Part shown: one piece after another, positions 21,479 to 32,406 of the stretch
Position numbering within the stretch: position 1 is the stretch's first letter
Layout of the letters: each line of letters starts with the position of its first letter
NCBI RefSeq assembly: GCF_001612985.1
Contig: NZ_BDBM01000007.1
Coordinates: forward strand, 241,402 to 305,401
Direction of reading: 5' to 3'
DNA length: 64,000 bases
DNA from: Nocardia gamkensis NBRC 108242
GTDB lineage: Bacteria > Actinomycetota > Actinomycetes > Mycobacteriales > Mycobacteriaceae
Notes under the pieces: model-generated
Database searches by the model: none
Told to the model about the DNA's origin: nothing
What the model saw: the letters and a program-made list of their open reading frames with translations, nothing else
Program-made: the position numbers and the translations under genes

Positions 21479-22573
21479 TCAGTCGGTCACGTAGCCGTTC
21501 AGCGTATTGCGCAGATCGGTGAGCAGGGCGCGTGCGGCGGTGAGGCCGTCGCCGTGCCAGACGCTGTCCTCCACGGCGAACACCCGGCGATCGGTGGCGG
21601 CGCCGAGTTCCTTCCACTCGTCGGTGCGCAGCACCGCTTCGGCGTGCTTCTTGCCCTCCGGGCCCGCGAGGATCACGTAGATCAGGTCGCCCTCCACCTT
21701 CGTGGCGAACGCGTCCTCGTGCACGTCGAACGAAGCGCCGCGCTGAGCCGCGGGACGCTGCACGCCCGCGTCGGCGAGCACCTGGCCGGAGAAGCTGTCG
21801 GCGCCCTGCACCCGCTCGGCGTCGGCGGTGAACCTGACGACCGACGCCTGGGTCTGGCCCGCCGCCAGCGCCACACCGGTGTCGCGCGCCTCGGTGCGGT
21901 AGTTCTGCAACGCGGTCTCCGCCGCGCCGCGACGTCCCAAACCGGCCGCGAATGCCGCGAATTCGGCCTGCCAGCTGTCGTTCGAGCCGACCAGCACCGT
22001 CGGGGCGATGGCCTGTAGCGCCGCGAAACTCGCCGACTGCGTGGGGATCTCGCCCAGAATCAGGTCGGGGTGCAGGCTTGCGATCCGCGCCGGGTCGGGC
22101 TGCGCGGCGGTGCCGACGGCGGGGATCTTCAGCACGCCGGTGCCGAGGTAGTCCGGCTGCGGACTGGGCCCGTCCATCGTCACCGTGCCCACGACTCGCT
22201 CCCACAGACCGAGTGCGCAGACCGCGTCCAGCGCGGAAGTGCTGAGCACGACGACGCGCTGCGGGTCGGCGGGCACCTCCGAGACGCCCGCCGCATGGGT
22301 GACGCTGCGGGTGGCCTCGCCGCCCGGATCCGGCGCGCTCGGCAGCGCGCATGCCCGGGTGGTGTCGCGCTCGAGTCCCACCACGCCCGCGCCCGCGATA
22401 TTGGTGGTGGTGCGCACGATGGACGCGGCGTCGTCGGTGGTGCCGCCGCACCCGGCCACGAGGAGCGCGGCGCACCCTGCCACGACCGCCCGGAACCGGT
22501 GACCGCCCGCGCTGCTGCGGGACCGGACCGCGCGAATTCGGCCGCGTACATGCAAAACGTCGCTCACCGGCAT
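21479..22573 (-). CDS. fecB: FecB-type iron-siderophore substrate-binding lipoprotein
   Basis: A 364-residue lipoprotein with a basic N-terminus, a hydrophobic segment and the lipobox LLVAGC, anchored on the outer face of the membrane. The body is a periplasmic-binding protein of the Fe3+-siderophore/B12 class: RVVVLSTSALDAVCALG, then HPDLILGEIPTQ and IAPTVLVG in the first lobe, and a C-terminal lobe ending in the DLRNTLNGY helix. ATG at 22573 is chosen because it gives a normal signal peptide and about the length recalled for M. tuberculosis FecB. Longer frames start without a ribosome-binding site. TACCCT ends eight bases before the ATG, so the message may be leaderless. By synteny next to ctaD it belongs to the backbone and is not necessarily part of the NRPS cluster. 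Confidence 0.85.
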   Translation of the reverse strand: MPVSDVLHVRGRIRAVRSRSSAGGHRFRAVVAGCAALLVAGCGGTTDDAASIVRTTTNIAGAGVVGLERDTTRACALPSAPDPGGEATRSVTHAAGVSEVPADPQRVVVLSTSALDAVCALGLWERVVGTVTMDGPSPQPDYLGTGVLKIPAVGTAAQPDPARIASLHPDLILGEIPTQSASFAALQAIAPTVLVGSNDSWQAEFAAFAAGLGRRGAAETALQNYRTEARDTGVALAAGQTQASVVRFTADAERVQGADSFSGQVLADAGVQRPAAQRGASFDVHEDAFATKVEGDLIYVILAGPEGKKHAEAVLRTDEWKELGAATDRRVFAVEDSVWHGDGLTAARALLTDLRNTLNGYVTD

Positions 22574-22774
22574 GCGAGTGAGGGTACATGTCGGCGCCGG
22601 TCGTCCCATGGGTGAGGTCGCAGCGGCGGGCGCCCCTGTGTGGGGCTCGGTCTGCACCGGGTTCGGCGGTTCGGCGGCTCGAGCGCGGCACGCGTGACCA
22701 AGTGATTCGAGCTCGGGAGTGCGGCCCGCACGGAATGTCCCCGAACACACGGAACTCCGTGCGGCCGAACGGAT

Positions 22775-23581
22775 TCAGGCTCGATTGCCGCCGATACTGA
22801 AGCGGGCGCCGGTGGCGTCGGTGACCGCGGACATGCGGCCGTAGGGGGTGTCCTCGGGCGGGGAGAGCACCGAGCCGCCGAGTTCGACGACGCGTTCGAC
22901 GGACTTGTCCACGTCGTCGGCGCCGAAGTAGACCGTCCACCCCGCGGGGGCGCCCTCGGGCAGGAATGCCGAGGCGTCCATGACCCCGCCCAGCATCGGG
23001 CTCTCGGCATGGATGGTGGAGTAACGGAACTCCGGAGCGTCCGAGATGGTGAAGACGTCCGACCAGCCGAAGACTTCCCGGTAGAACGCCAGCGAGGCGT
23101 CGTAGGCGCGGGTGTGCAGCTCGAACCAGGACGGCGCGCCCGCGTGGTCGCGCCACTGGCCGCCCGACACCAGACCCATGGTCTCGAACCCGGGGAACGT
23201 CCCGGCCTGCCAGATGCCGACACCCGCGCCTCCGACGTCGCCGAGTACGGCCATCGTGCCCAGTTCGCCGACCGCCATCGGCGGCACCACCAGCGACGCC
23301 CCCGCCGCGCTCGCCGCATCGGCGGTGGCCTGCGCGTCGGGACGGGCCAGATACACCGTCCATTGCTCCGGGCTGTCGGTGTCGCCGGGCATCCTGGCCA
23401 TCGCGCCCGCCACCGCGCGCCCGTCCTTGCGGAAGGTGACGTACCCGCCGAACTCCTCGCCCGTGCTCTCGGCGGTCCAGTCGAACAGATCGCGGTAGAA
23501 CGCGATACTGCGATCGAGGTCGGAGGTGTACAGATCCACCCAGCAGGGATCGCCGGGCTTGCGGCCATTCGGTGTCGTCAT
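22775..23581 (-). CDS. VOC (glyoxalase/bleomycin-resistance) superfamily protein, two domains
   Basis: A 268-residue cytosolic protein made of two VOC modules (about residues 10-125 and 140-262). Each has the beta-alpha-beta-beta-beta pattern beginning PCWVDLYTSDLDRSIAFYR and PSWFELHTRAYDASLAFYR. Two-domain members of this type are common in actinobacteria, and most have no proven substrate. AGGAGA lies seven bases before the ATG. It is transcribed divergently from ctaD. Metal-binding residues cannot be assigned by eye. Confidence 0.88.
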   Translation of the reverse strand: MTTPNGRKPGDPCWVDLYTSDLDRSIAFYRDLFDWTAESTGEEFGGYVTFRKDGRAVAGAMARMPGDTDSPEQWTVYLARPDAQATADAASAAGASLVVPPMAVGELGTMAVLGDVGGAGVGIWQAGTFPGFETMGLVSGGQWRDHAGAPSWFELHTRAYDASLAFYREVFGWSDVFTISDAPEFRYSTIHAESPMLGGVMDASAFLPEGAPAGWTVYFGADDVDKSVERVVELGGSVLSPPEDTPYGRMSAVTDATGARFSIGGNRA

Positions 23582-23917
23582 CGCTGGTCTCCTGGTCGAG
23601 AGGGAAGTCGTGTCACCGATACAGACGGCCGTCGCCCACGGAACTCATCGGTGCCACGGAAGGGCCCCGGCCCGCCGCGTACGCTGTGCAGGAGCAAGCG
23701 GCGGCCGCTCGAACGCGGCCACGAGAGCGCCGCGAACAGGCCGCGCCGCAGGTGCCGCCAAACAAATACGACAGAGAGTAGGACCCGTTCGGTCGGCTCG
23801 GGAGGCGCGGGTTTACGATTCGAAGAGCGCAAGCGAACTGTCGTCTGTCCCGACATAGGGATGGATGCGATCAGCGGAGCCTGCGGAGCGAATTGAAGGC
23901 ACCTTTCAGGAGGATCA
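23582..23917. promoter_or_regulatory. Divergent promoter region of the VOC gene and ctaD
   Basis: The 336 bases contain no gene. TACGAT at 23814-23819 fits a -10 for ctaD, with a leader of about 95 bases ending in an AGGAGGA ribosome-binding site right before the GTG start. No convincing -35 is visible. The VOC promoter should lie on the other strand close to its start. Confidence 0.4.
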
Positions 23918-25660
23918 GTGACTGCCGTAGAGCCCCAGCCAGTCCCTCAGTTGGAAGCGACTCGGCCTTATCCGGCTCGGACCGGGCCGAAGGGCTCGTT
24001 CATCTACAAGATGGTCACCACCACGGACCCCAAGGTCCTGGGTGTCATGTACCTGACCACGTCGATGGGCTTCTTCCTCATCGGTGGCCTGATGGCCCTG
24101 CTGATGCGCGGTGAGCTGGCCCGGCCGGGCCTGCAGTTCCTCTCCACCGAGCAGTTCAACCAGCTGTTCACCATGCACGGCACGATCATGCTGCTGTTCT
24201 ACGCGACCGCGATCGTGTTCGGCTTCGCCAACATCATCCTTCCGCTCCAGATCGGCGCCCCCGACGTCGCCTTCCCGCGCCTGAACGCCTTCAGCTACTG
24301 GCTGTACGCGTTCGGCGCCAGCATGGCGACCGCGGGCTTCATCACCCCGGGCGGCGCGGCGGACTTCGGCTGGACGGCGTACGTGCCGCTCACCGACATC
24401 CTGCACTCGCCCGGCGTCGGCACCGACCTGTGGATCCTGGGCCTGGCCGTGTCCGGTCTGGGCACCATCCTCGGTGGCGTGAACATGCTGACCACCGTGG
24501 TCTGCCTGCGCGCACCCGGTATGACCATGTTCCGGATGCCGATCTTCACCTGGAACATCGCCGTCACCAGCGTCCTGGTGCTGCTGGCCTTCCCGCTGCT
24601 GACCGCCGCGCTGTTCGGCCTGGCCTACGACCGCCACCTGGGTGGCCACATCTACGACCCCGCGACCGGCGGCATCCTGCTCTACCAGCACCTGTTCTGG
24701 TTCTTCGGCCACCCCGAGGTGTACATCATCGCGCTGCCGTTCTTCGGCATCGTCTCGGAGATCTTCCCGGTCTTCTCGCGTAAGCCGATCTTCGGTTACA
24801 CCACGCTGGTCTACGCCACGCTGGGTATCGCCGCGCTGTCCATCGCGGTGTGGGCGCACCACATGTACGCGACCGGCGCGGTGCTGCTGCCGTACTTCTC
24901 GTTCATGACCTTCCTCATCGCGGTCCCGACCGGTGTGAAGTTCTTCAACTGGATCGGCACCATGTGGCGCGGTCAGCTGACCTTCGAGTCGCCGATGCTG
25001 TTCTCCATCGGCTTCCTTGTCACCTTCCTCTTCGGTGGTCTGTCCGGCGTCATCCTGGCCAGCCCGCCGCTGGACTTCCACGTCACCGACTCGTACTTCG
25101 TCGTGGCGCACTTCCACTACGTGCTCTTCGGCACCATCGTGTTCGCCACCTACGCGGGCATCTACTTCTGGTTCCCGAAGATGACCGGCCGGATGCTGGA
25201 CGAGCGCCTGGCGAAGTGGCACTTCTGGACCACCTTCATCGGCTTCCACACCACCTTCCTGGTCCAGCACTGGCTGGGCGCCGAGGGCATGCCGCGCCGC
25301 TACGCCGACTACCTGCCCGGCGACGGCTTCACGACGCTGAACACGATCTCCACGATCGGCGCCTTCGTGCTCGGCGCGTCGATGCTGCCGTTCCTGTGGA
25401 ACGTCTTCAAGAGCTACCGCTACGGCGAAGTGGTCACCGTGGACGACCCATGGGGCTACGGCAACTCCCTCGAGTGGGCCACCACCTGCCCGCCGCCGCG
25501 GCACAATTTCTACGAGCTGCCGCGCATCCGCTCTGAGCGCCCCGCGTTCGAGCTGCACTACCCGCACATGGTCGAGCGCATGCGCGCCGAGGCCCACGTG
25601 GGCTGGGGCGCGGGCAAGCACGCGACCGAGCTGCACGAGCCGAACGCCCTGGCGAAGTAG
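23918..25660 (+). CDS. ctaD: Cytochrome c oxidase subunit I (aa3-type)
   Basis: A 580-residue subunit with about twelve membrane helices that binds haem a and the haem a3-CuB centre and reduces O2 with proton pumping. Key pieces are [11 protein letters not shown] (haem a ligand), the [10 protein letters not shown] segment with the CuB His and cross-linked Tyr, WAHHMY (CuB histidines) and HFHYVLFG (haem a3 and haem a ligands). The GTG start follows AGGAGGATCA. The C-terminal extension after helix XII is typical of actinobacterial CtaD. In these bacteria it works in the bcc-aa3 supercomplex, whose other genes are elsewhere. An 18-bp hairpin terminator follows. Confidence 0.97.
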   Translation: MTAVEPQPVPQLEATRPYPARTGPKGSFIYKMVTTTDPKVLGVMYLTTSMGFFLIGGLMALLMRGELARPGLQFLSTEQFNQLFTMHGTIMLLFYATAIVFGFANIILPLQIGAPDVAFPRLNAFSYWLYAFGASMATAGFITPGGAADFGWTAYVPLTDILHSPGVGTDLWILGLAVSGLGTILGGVNMLTTVVCLRAPGMTMFRMPIFTWNIAVTSVLVLLAFPLLTAALFGLAYDRHLGGHIYDPATGGILLYQHLFWFFGHPEVYIIALPFFGIVSEIFPVFSRKPIFGYTTLVYATLGIAALSIAVWAHHMYATGAVLLPYFSFMTFLIAVPTGVKFFNWIGTMWRGQLTFESPMLFSIGFLVTFLFGGLSGVILASPPLDFHVTDSYFVVAHFHYVLFGTIVFATYAGIYFWFPKMTGRMLDERLAKWHFWTTFIGFHTTFLVQHWLGAEGMPRRYADYLPGDGFTTLNTISTIGAFVLGASMLPFLWNVFKSYRYGEVVTVDDPWGYGNSLEWATTCPPPRHNFYELPRIRSERPAFELHYPHMVERMRAEAHVGWGAGKHATELHEPNALAK

Positions 25661-25710
25661 GGCGTTTCCGCGCCGGGGCAACGCACGGGCGACGTCCGGC
25701 CCCGCCGTAG

Positions 25711-27075
<1,365 letters not shown>

Positions 27076-27177
27076 GCGGTCCGGAACCGAGCACTCGGAC
27101 GACTCACGGCCTGCCGCTGCGCGGATCGCCGATCGGTAGGCTCGCCGCGAGTTGATCATTCGCCGATCGGAGGACAG

Positions 27178-27498
27178 GTGCGCAAGTCCCTGCTGGTTCT
27201 GCTGCTCTGTTCGACGGTGGTGGGCTGCGGCAACGACTCGCGCGAGACCCATCCCGCCGAGGACGCGAAACCTGTTGTGCGGGTTGGTGATGCCGACGAC
27301 GGGCAGCAGCGGCGCCTGCTGGTCGGACAGCGCCTCGTGGTCGCCCTGCCTGCCAACCCGTCGACCGGATACTCCTGGAGTGTCGCGCAGATGGGCGTCG
27401 CGGCCGGTGTCACCCCGTTGAAGTTGGAGTACACGCGTCCGTGGGACCAGGGCTTGGCACCGGCACGGACGTTTTCGTTGACGATCGAGGTGCAGTGA
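27178..27498 (+). CDS. Chagasin-like (I42) protease-inhibitor lipoprotein
   Basis: A 106-residue lipoprotein with signal peptide and lipobox TVVGC. The mature part carries two hallmarks of the chagasin/I42 family of papain-type cysteine protease inhibitors: the loop NPSTGYSW and the later YTRPWDQG segment, in a small all-beta context. It is somewhat short for the family, and the middle loop between these motifs is abbreviated. GTG at 27178 follows GGAGGACAG. Its stop overlaps the next ATG (TGATG), so the two are co-translated. The target protease is unknown. Confidence 0.78.
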   Translation: MRKSLLVLLLCSTVVGCGNDSRETHPAEDAKPVVRVGDADDGQQRRLLVGQRLVVALPANPSTGYSWSVAQMGVAAGVTPLKLEYTRPWDQGLAPARTFSLTIEVQ

Positions 27499-28325
27499 TG
27501 ACGCGCATTCCGGAATGCGGCGCCGAAGTCGGGCGCGGCGCAGAGAATTCCACGGCCGCCCAGCCATCGGACCTCGCCGCGGCGACATCGGATATCGCGA
27601 CATTCCATGCCCGGCATGCGGAGCTGGCGCGTGGCTACCACGGCGCGGGCGATCCGGACGACCCCGCCATGGTGCAAGCGATGCAGATGGTCCTGCACCT
27701 GCCCAAGGCCGATCCGCCTCCGCGCAGCGCGCTGCTGGCAGCGGCCGCGGCCGCCGCGGTGGCGCTGTGCCTGGACGAGCGGGTCGGGCCCGGCGGCGAG
27801 TGGGAACAGCCGTATCTCGCATGGAAGCGGTTGCGCATTCGCAAGGTGGCCCGGCGGGCGCGCGGCGCGCAGTGGCAGGCGACCTGCGCGGTGCCGGGTG
27901 TCACCGTCGAGATCGACGGCGCGCAGGCGCGCGCGTTGGTCCCCGGACCGGTGGGCGAGGTCGATCCGCGGATCAAGCGTCTGCAAATCGGCGGCACCGA
28001 TCTCGAGCACGACGCTCCCGGGCCGCCCGATCCGCTCCTGCCGGTGCTGTGGGTGAACGCCGCGCTCGGGATGACGCTGGGCAAGACGGCCGCGCAGGTG
28101 GGTCACGCGAGCATGCTGCTGGCCGGTGCGCTGCCGGTCGAGCACGCGCTGCGCTGGGCGGAACTGGGCTTCAGGTGCGCGGTGCGCGAAGCCGACCCGC
28201 CGCGCTGGGCATCGCTGGCCGGGCAAGTGGCCGAGGGCGGTGCGGTCGCCGTGCGCGACGCCGGATTCACCGAAGTGGCGCCCGGCTCGATGACGGTGAT
28301 CGCGGTGCCCGCCCGTTCCTGGTGA
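27498..28325 (+). CDS. Peptidyl-tRNA hydrolase 2 (PTH2)-domain protein
   Basis: A 275-residue protein whose C-terminal part (about 170-275) resembles archaeal/eukaryotic-type peptidyl-tRNA hydrolase: LGMTLGKTAAQVGHASMLL is the PTH2 helix with the conserved Lys, Gln and His, followed by a V-R-E-A-D segment and the TVIAVPA final strand. About 165 N-terminal residues, Ala-rich and partly helical, form an unassigned extension. If active it would recycle peptidyl-tRNA alongside the usual Pth. The start overlaps the preceding lipoprotein stop. Confidence 0.8.
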   Translation: MTRIPECGAEVGRGAENSTAAQPSDLAAATSDIATFHARHAELARGYHGAGDPDDPAMVQAMQMVLHLPKADPPPRSALLAAAAAAAVALCLDERVGPGGEWEQPYLAWKRLRIRKVARRARGAQWQATCAVPGVTVEIDGAQARALVPGPVGEVDPRIKRLQIGGTDLEHDAPGPPDPLLPVLWVNAALGMTLGKTAAQVGHASMLLAGALPVEHALRWAELGFRCAVREADPPRWASLAGQVAEGGAVAVRDAGFTEVAPGSMTVIAVPARSW

Positions 28326-28465
28326 ACCCTCCTGCGGCGACCCCATGGTGGGCGTGTCGGTGCGGCGGCCGACGCGGCCGTGACGGCGGCGTTCCGGCGT
28401 AGATCCGACCGACCGGCTCGGTTTTCCCTCCCCGCGTTGGCAAGTGTCCCCTCAGGTGGGCCAAG

Positions 28466-29299
28466 ATGGAGCGCGTGCCGCAACCGGATCCCGATCTGCT
28501 CATCGATTTCACCGACGTGACCGTCCGCCGCTCGGGCCATACTCTCGTCGGTCCGGTCACCTGGCAGGTCGAACTCGACGAACGCTGGGTGGTCCTCGGC
28601 CCCAACGGCGCGGGCAAGACCTCGCTGCTGCGGATGGCCGCCGCCGAGATGCACCCCACCGCGGGCGTCGCCCATCTGCTCGGAGAGCGGATCGGGAAGG
28701 TGGACATCAACGAGTTGCGTCCGCGCATCGGCCTGTCCTCGGCGGCGGTGGCCAGCCGGGTTCCGATCGATGAGAAGGTCAGCGACCTGGTGGTGTCCGC
28801 GGGCTACGCGGTGCTCGGCCGCTGGCGGGAGCGCTACGACGAGATGGACACCGACCGCGCCATCGACATGCTGGAAAGCCTCGGGGCCGAACATCTCTCG
28901 GACCGCACCTACGGCACCCTGTCGGAGGGCGAGCGCAAACGGGTGCTAATCGCCCGCGCGCTGATGACCGATCCCGAGCTGCTGCTGCTCGACGAACCGG
29001 CGGCGGGCCTGGACCTGGGCGGCCGCGAGGAACTGGTGGAGCGGCTCGGCGATCTCGCCGCCGACCCGGACGCCCCCGCGATCGTGCTCGTCACCCATCA
29101 CGTGGAGGAGATACCCCCCGGCTTCACCCACGGCCTGCTGCTCAACGAGGGCGAAGTGGTCGCGCAGGGACTGCTGTCCGACGTGCTCACCTCGGAGAAC
29201 CTCAGCGACGCCTTCCGCCAATCGATCGCGCTGGATCGAGTCGACGGACGCTACTTCGCGCGCCGCTCGCGCCGCGCGGGCCGGCACCGCACCCGCTGA
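28466..29299 (+). CDS. ABC transporter ATP-binding protein
   Basis: A 277-residue ATPase with Walker [12 protein letters not shown], a Q-loop region, signature LSEGERKRVLIARAL, Walker B LLLLDEPAAGLD and the switch His in VTHHVEEI. It lacks membrane segments and no permease is adjacent. Its position matches M. tuberculosis Rv3041c as recalled. Members of this subgroup resemble molybdate/iron ABC ATPases but their transported substrate is not established. ATG at 28466 is used; GTG at 28475 is an alternative. Confidence 0.92.
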   Translation: MERVPQPDPDLLIDFTDVTVRRSGHTLVGPVTWQVELDERWVVLGPNGAGKTSLLRMAAAEMHPTAGVAHLLGERIGKVDINELRPRIGLSSAAVASRVPIDEKVSDLVVSAGYAVLGRWRERYDEMDTDRAIDMLESLGAEHLSDRTYGTLSEGERKRVLIARALMTDPELLLLDEPAAGLDLGGREELVERLGDLAADPDAPAIVLVTHHVEEIPPGFTHGLLLNEGEVVAQGLLSDVLTSENLSDAFRQSIALDRVDGRYFARRSRRAGRHRTR

Positions 29300-29345
29300 C
29301 TCGGACGGTGTCCGTCGCTCACCAAGCGCGCGTTAGGGTGCAGGG

Positions 29346-30176
29346 GTGAGTGAGAAAGAACCGCAGGCAGACTCTCAGCAACCGATCAAAGACGCGTCGA
29401 CGGTGATGCTGGTGCGCGACGGTGCCGAGGGGCCCGAGATCTTCCTGCAGCGCCGGGTCGGCGCCATGGCGTTCGCCGCGGGCATGACCGTGTTCCCCGG
29501 CGGCGGCGTCGACCCGTCCGACGGGACCGCCGACATCGCCTGGTCCGGGCCCGAGCCCGCGTGGTGGGCCGAGCGGTTCGCCACCACCGAGGCCAGGGCC
29601 AAGGCGCTGGTCTGCGCGGCCGTCCGGGAGACGTTCGAGGAGTGCGGCGTGCTGCTGGCAGGCCCGACCGCCGACAGCGTCGTCTCCGACACCACCGGTT
29701 ACCGGGACGCGCGCGGCAGGCTGGAGCGCAGGGAATTGTCGCTGGCATCCTTCCTCGCCGAGGAGGAACTCGTCCTGCGCGCCGATCTGCTCCGCCCGTG
29801 GGCGAACTGGATCACCCCGGTCATCGAGCCGCGCCGCTACGACACCCGGTTCTTCGTCGCCATCCTCCCGGAGGGGCAACTCGCCGACGGCGCCACGTCC
29901 GAGGCGGCGGAGGTGCGGTGGAGCACCCCCGCCGAAGCGCTGGCGCGCTGGCGTTCCGGCGCCGACGTGCTGCTGCCGCCGACCTGGACCCAACTGGTCG
30001 AACTCGGCGAATTCCACTCCACCGCCGACATCCTGGCAGCGCAGCGGGCGATCGATCCGATCCTTCCGGTGCTGGCCGATTCGGACGGCAGGCAGCTTCT
30101 CTCCTTCCCGGACAACCACCGCTACTTCGCCGATCTCCCCGACGCCGGTCGCCTGAAGGGTTCCGTGCGGCCCTGA
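29346..30176 (+). CDS. NUDIX hydrolase
   Basis: A 276-residue NUDIX-fold hydrolase. The box is split as in the NUDT19/CoA-type branch: GMTVFPGGGVDPSDG upstream and AVRETFEECGVLL carrying the RExxEExG-like metal-binding helix. Substrates in this branch are nucleoside diphosphate derivatives such as CoA species, but I cannot assign one here. The GTG at 29346 begins MSEKEPQ. It sits between the ABC ATPase and enoyl-CoA hydratase genes as in mycobacteria (Rv3040c, recalled). Confidence 0.9.
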   Translation: MSEKEPQADSQQPIKDASTVMLVRDGAEGPEIFLQRRVGAMAFAAGMTVFPGGGVDPSDGTADIAWSGPEPAWWAERFATTEARAKALVCAAVRETFEECGVLLAGPTADSVVSDTTGYRDARGRLERRELSLASFLAEEELVLRADLLRPWANWITPVIEPRRYDTRFFVAILPEGQLADGATSEAAEVRWSTPAEALARWRSGADVLLPPTWTQLVELGEFHSTADILAAQRAIDPILPVLADSDGRQLLSFPDNHRYFADLPDAGRLKGSVRP

Positions 30177-30343
30177 CGGGCAAGTCGGGCGCATAAGTGA
30201 TGAGTGCCCCTGCCCGGTTCTTCGCAGCGGTATCCGGTCTGGGACGGCCGCCTACCGGGGCGGTGGATGATCGCGTCGGTCGCCGCTCGCCGTCGTCGGG
30301 CCTGACCGCCGGTGCCGGTGCGCACCCGGTAGCGTGGCCTGCC

Positions 30344-31120
30344 ATGGCCGAATTCGTGACCCTGGAGCTGCCCGAGGGCGATGCCGCGCGCGGCGTGGCC
30401 GTCCTGCGGTTCGCCCGCCCGCCGATGAATCTGCTCAACGCGCAGCTGGTGCGGGAACTGGCCGAGGCGGCCGACGCCGTCGCCGCCGACCCGGGCGTTG
30501 CCGCGGTGGTCGTGTACGGCGACGAACGCGTGTTCTCCGCGGGTGACGACGTGGCCGAACTGTTCGGTCTCGGCAGTGACCAGGCCGCCGCGATGGCGGC
30601 CGACTTGCAGCAGGACCTCGGTTGCCTGGCCCGGATCCCGCAGCCCACGGTCGCGGCGATCAGCGGTTATTGCCTCGGCGGTGGGCTGGAGCTGGCGCTG
30701 GGCGCGGACCGCCGCGTCATCGGTGACAACGTCAAGCTGGGTCTGCCGCAGATCAAGACGGGCTTGATCCCGCTCGCGGGCATCCGTCGCCTCGCCCTGC
30801 TGATCGGACCGGGCCCGGCCAAGGACCTCGTCTACACCGGTCGTTTCGTCGAGGCGGACGAGGCGAAGGCGCTCGGCCTCGTCGACGAGGTCGTCGCGCC
30901 GGACGACGTGTACACCGCCGCGATGCGGTGGGCGCGCCAGTTCACCGACGGTCCCGCCCGCGCGCTGGCGGCCGCCAAAGCGGTCTTCGAAGCGGGTCCG
31001 CACGGCCTCGATCGCGCCCGTGGCGAGTGGTCGGCCCTGTTCACGACGGAAGATCGCCTGATAGGAACAGGTTCCTATCTGACCGACGGTCCCGGGTCGG
31101 CGGAATTCGTGGGGCGATAG
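30344..31120 (+). CDS. Enoyl-CoA hydratase/isomerase family protein
   Basis: A 258-residue crotonase-fold enzyme. It has the NLLNAQLVREL start of the fold, oxyanion-hole segment VFSAGDDVAEL, ISGYCLGGGLELALGADRRV, and the GLIPLAGIRRLALLIG helix. The catalytic Glu of classical hydratases in the last of these segments appears to be replaced (GLIPLAG), so true hydratase activity is uncertain. The ATG at 30344 starts at the family's normal N-terminus; the longer frame lacks a site. The syntenic counterpart is recalled as echA17 (Rv3039c). Confidence 0.9.
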   Translation: MAEFVTLELPEGDAARGVAVLRFARPPMNLLNAQLVRELAEAADAVAADPGVAAVVVYGDERVFSAGDDVAELFGLGSDQAAAMAADLQQDLGCLARIPQPTVAAISGYCLGGGLELALGADRRVIGDNVKLGLPQIKTGLIPLAGIRRLALLIGPGPAKDLVYTGRFVEADEAKALGLVDEVVAPDDVYTAAMRWARQFTDGPARALAAAKAVFEAGPHGLDRARGEWSALFTTEDRLIGTGSYLTDGPGSAEFVGR

Positions 31121-31157
31121 CAGGCGTCATCTGCGGATTTGGGTAGGCTTGCCGACC

Positions 31158-32135
31158 ATGACGGTACGTCCCGACGACCCCGCGCCGAACCCGCACGCCA
31201 CCGAGGCAGAGGTCGAAGCAGCGCTCAAGGATACGAAGCTGGCCCAGGTTCTCTACCACGACTGGGAGGCCGAGACCTACGACGACAAATGGTCCATCTC
31301 CTATGACGAGCGCTGTATCGAGTACGCGCGCGGCCGGTTCGACCTGGCCGTGGGTCCCGCGCCTCTGCCCTACGGCAAGGCGCTGGAACTGGGCTGCGGT
31401 ACCGGCTTCTTCCTGCTGAACCTGATGCAGGCGGGTGTGGCGAAGTCCGGCTCGGTCACCGACCTGTCGCCGGGCATGGTCAAGGTCGCGCTGCGCAACG
31501 CGCAGCACCTCGGTCTGGACGTGGACGGCCGGGTCGCCGACGCGGAGACCATCCCCTACGACGACGACACCTTCGATCTGGTGGTCGGTCACGCGGTGCT
31601 GCACCACATCCCCGACGTCGAGCTGGCGCTCAAGGAGTGCCTGCGGGTGCTCAAGCCGGGCGGCCGCTTCGTGTTCGCCGGTGAGCCGACCACGGTCGGC
31701 AATTTCTACGCGCGCTGGCTGGGCCGGATCACCTGGAAGGCCACCACCACGGTCACCAAGCTGCCGGTGCTCAGCGACTGGCGGCGTCCGCAGGAGGAGC
31801 TGGACGAGTCCTCGCGCGCGGCGGCCCTGGAGGCGGTCGTCGACCTGCACACCTTCGATCCGCGCGCCCTGGAGGCGATGGCCCGCTCGGCGGGCGCCGT
31901 AGAGGTGGCCGCAAAGACCGAGGAATTCGCGGCCGCGCTGTGGGGCTGGCCGGTGCGCACCTTCGAGGCGGCCGTGCCCGCCGAGAAGCTCACCTGGCGC
32001 TACCGGATGGCGATGTACCGCGCTTGGCTGGGGTTGAGCTGGGTGGACGAGAACGTCATGCGCCGTGTGGTGCCGCGTCAGTTCTTCTACAACGCCATGA
32101 TCACCGGCGTGAAGCCGAGCTCCGCCGGAAAGTAG
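31158..32135 (+). CDS. Class I SAM-dependent methyltransferase
   Basis: A 325-residue methyltransferase. It has motif I LELGCGTGFFLLNL, an acidic turn at VTDLSPGMV, motif post-I around DAETIPYDDDTFDLVVG, then VLHHIPDVELALKECLRVL and GGRFVFAGEPT. The C-terminal 130 residues form an extra helical part. Substrate unknown; the position matches Rv3038c (recalled). The ATG at 31158 is preceded by TAGGCT eight bases away with no ribosome-binding site, suggesting a leaderless message; TTG at 31149 is the alternative start. Confidence 0.9.
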   Translation: MTVRPDDPAPNPHATEAEVEAALKDTKLAQVLYHDWEAETYDDKWSISYDERCIEYARGRFDLAVGPAPLPYGKALELGCGTGFFLLNLMQAGVAKSGSVTDLSPGMVKVALRNAQHLGLDVDGRVADAETIPYDDDTFDLVVGHAVLHHIPDVELALKECLRVLKPGGRFVFAGEPTTVGNFYARWLGRITWKATTTVTKLPVLSDWRRPQEELDESSRAAALEAVVDLHTFDPRALEAMARSAGAVEVAAKTEEFAAALWGWPVRTFEAAVPAEKLTWRYRMAMYRAWLGLSWVDENVMRRVVPRQFFYNAMITGVKPSSAGK

Positions 32136-32169
32136 TGGGCCGCGCCACCTCTCGCGACCGCATCGCCGA

Positions 32170-32195
32170 CCTGGGCAGCGACCATGCTGCCCGGG
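32170..32195. terminator. Possible hairpin between the two methyltransferase genes
   Basis: CCTGGGCAG and CTGCCCGGG form a 9-bp stem with one G-T pair and an eight-base loop, 35 bases after the methyltransferase stop. There is no T-run. The remaining bases up to 32406 show nothing else. Confidence 0.35.
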
Positions 32196-32406
32196 TGCGT
32201 CGGCTCGAGTCGCCGCGCCGGAACCCGGAGATGGAGCGCCACCGAAACGGTGACCGGACCAAGGCCCATGGGATCGTCACAGAAGTTCGGGAACAGGCCG
32301 CCGTCGCGATCACCCACATGGGCCGGGCTGTCGCGACAGCTCGGACGGTCCCGCCACCCGGACTCAGGCTGGTCGGCACGGTGCGGACAACTATGGGAGC
32401 TCGGTA

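Noticed and set aside
20678..22774. IdeR/DmdR1 iron box near the NRPS or fecB
   Set aside because: No TTAGGTTAG-type 19-bp palindrome was found. The closest AGGT/ACCT dyad has the wrong spacer.
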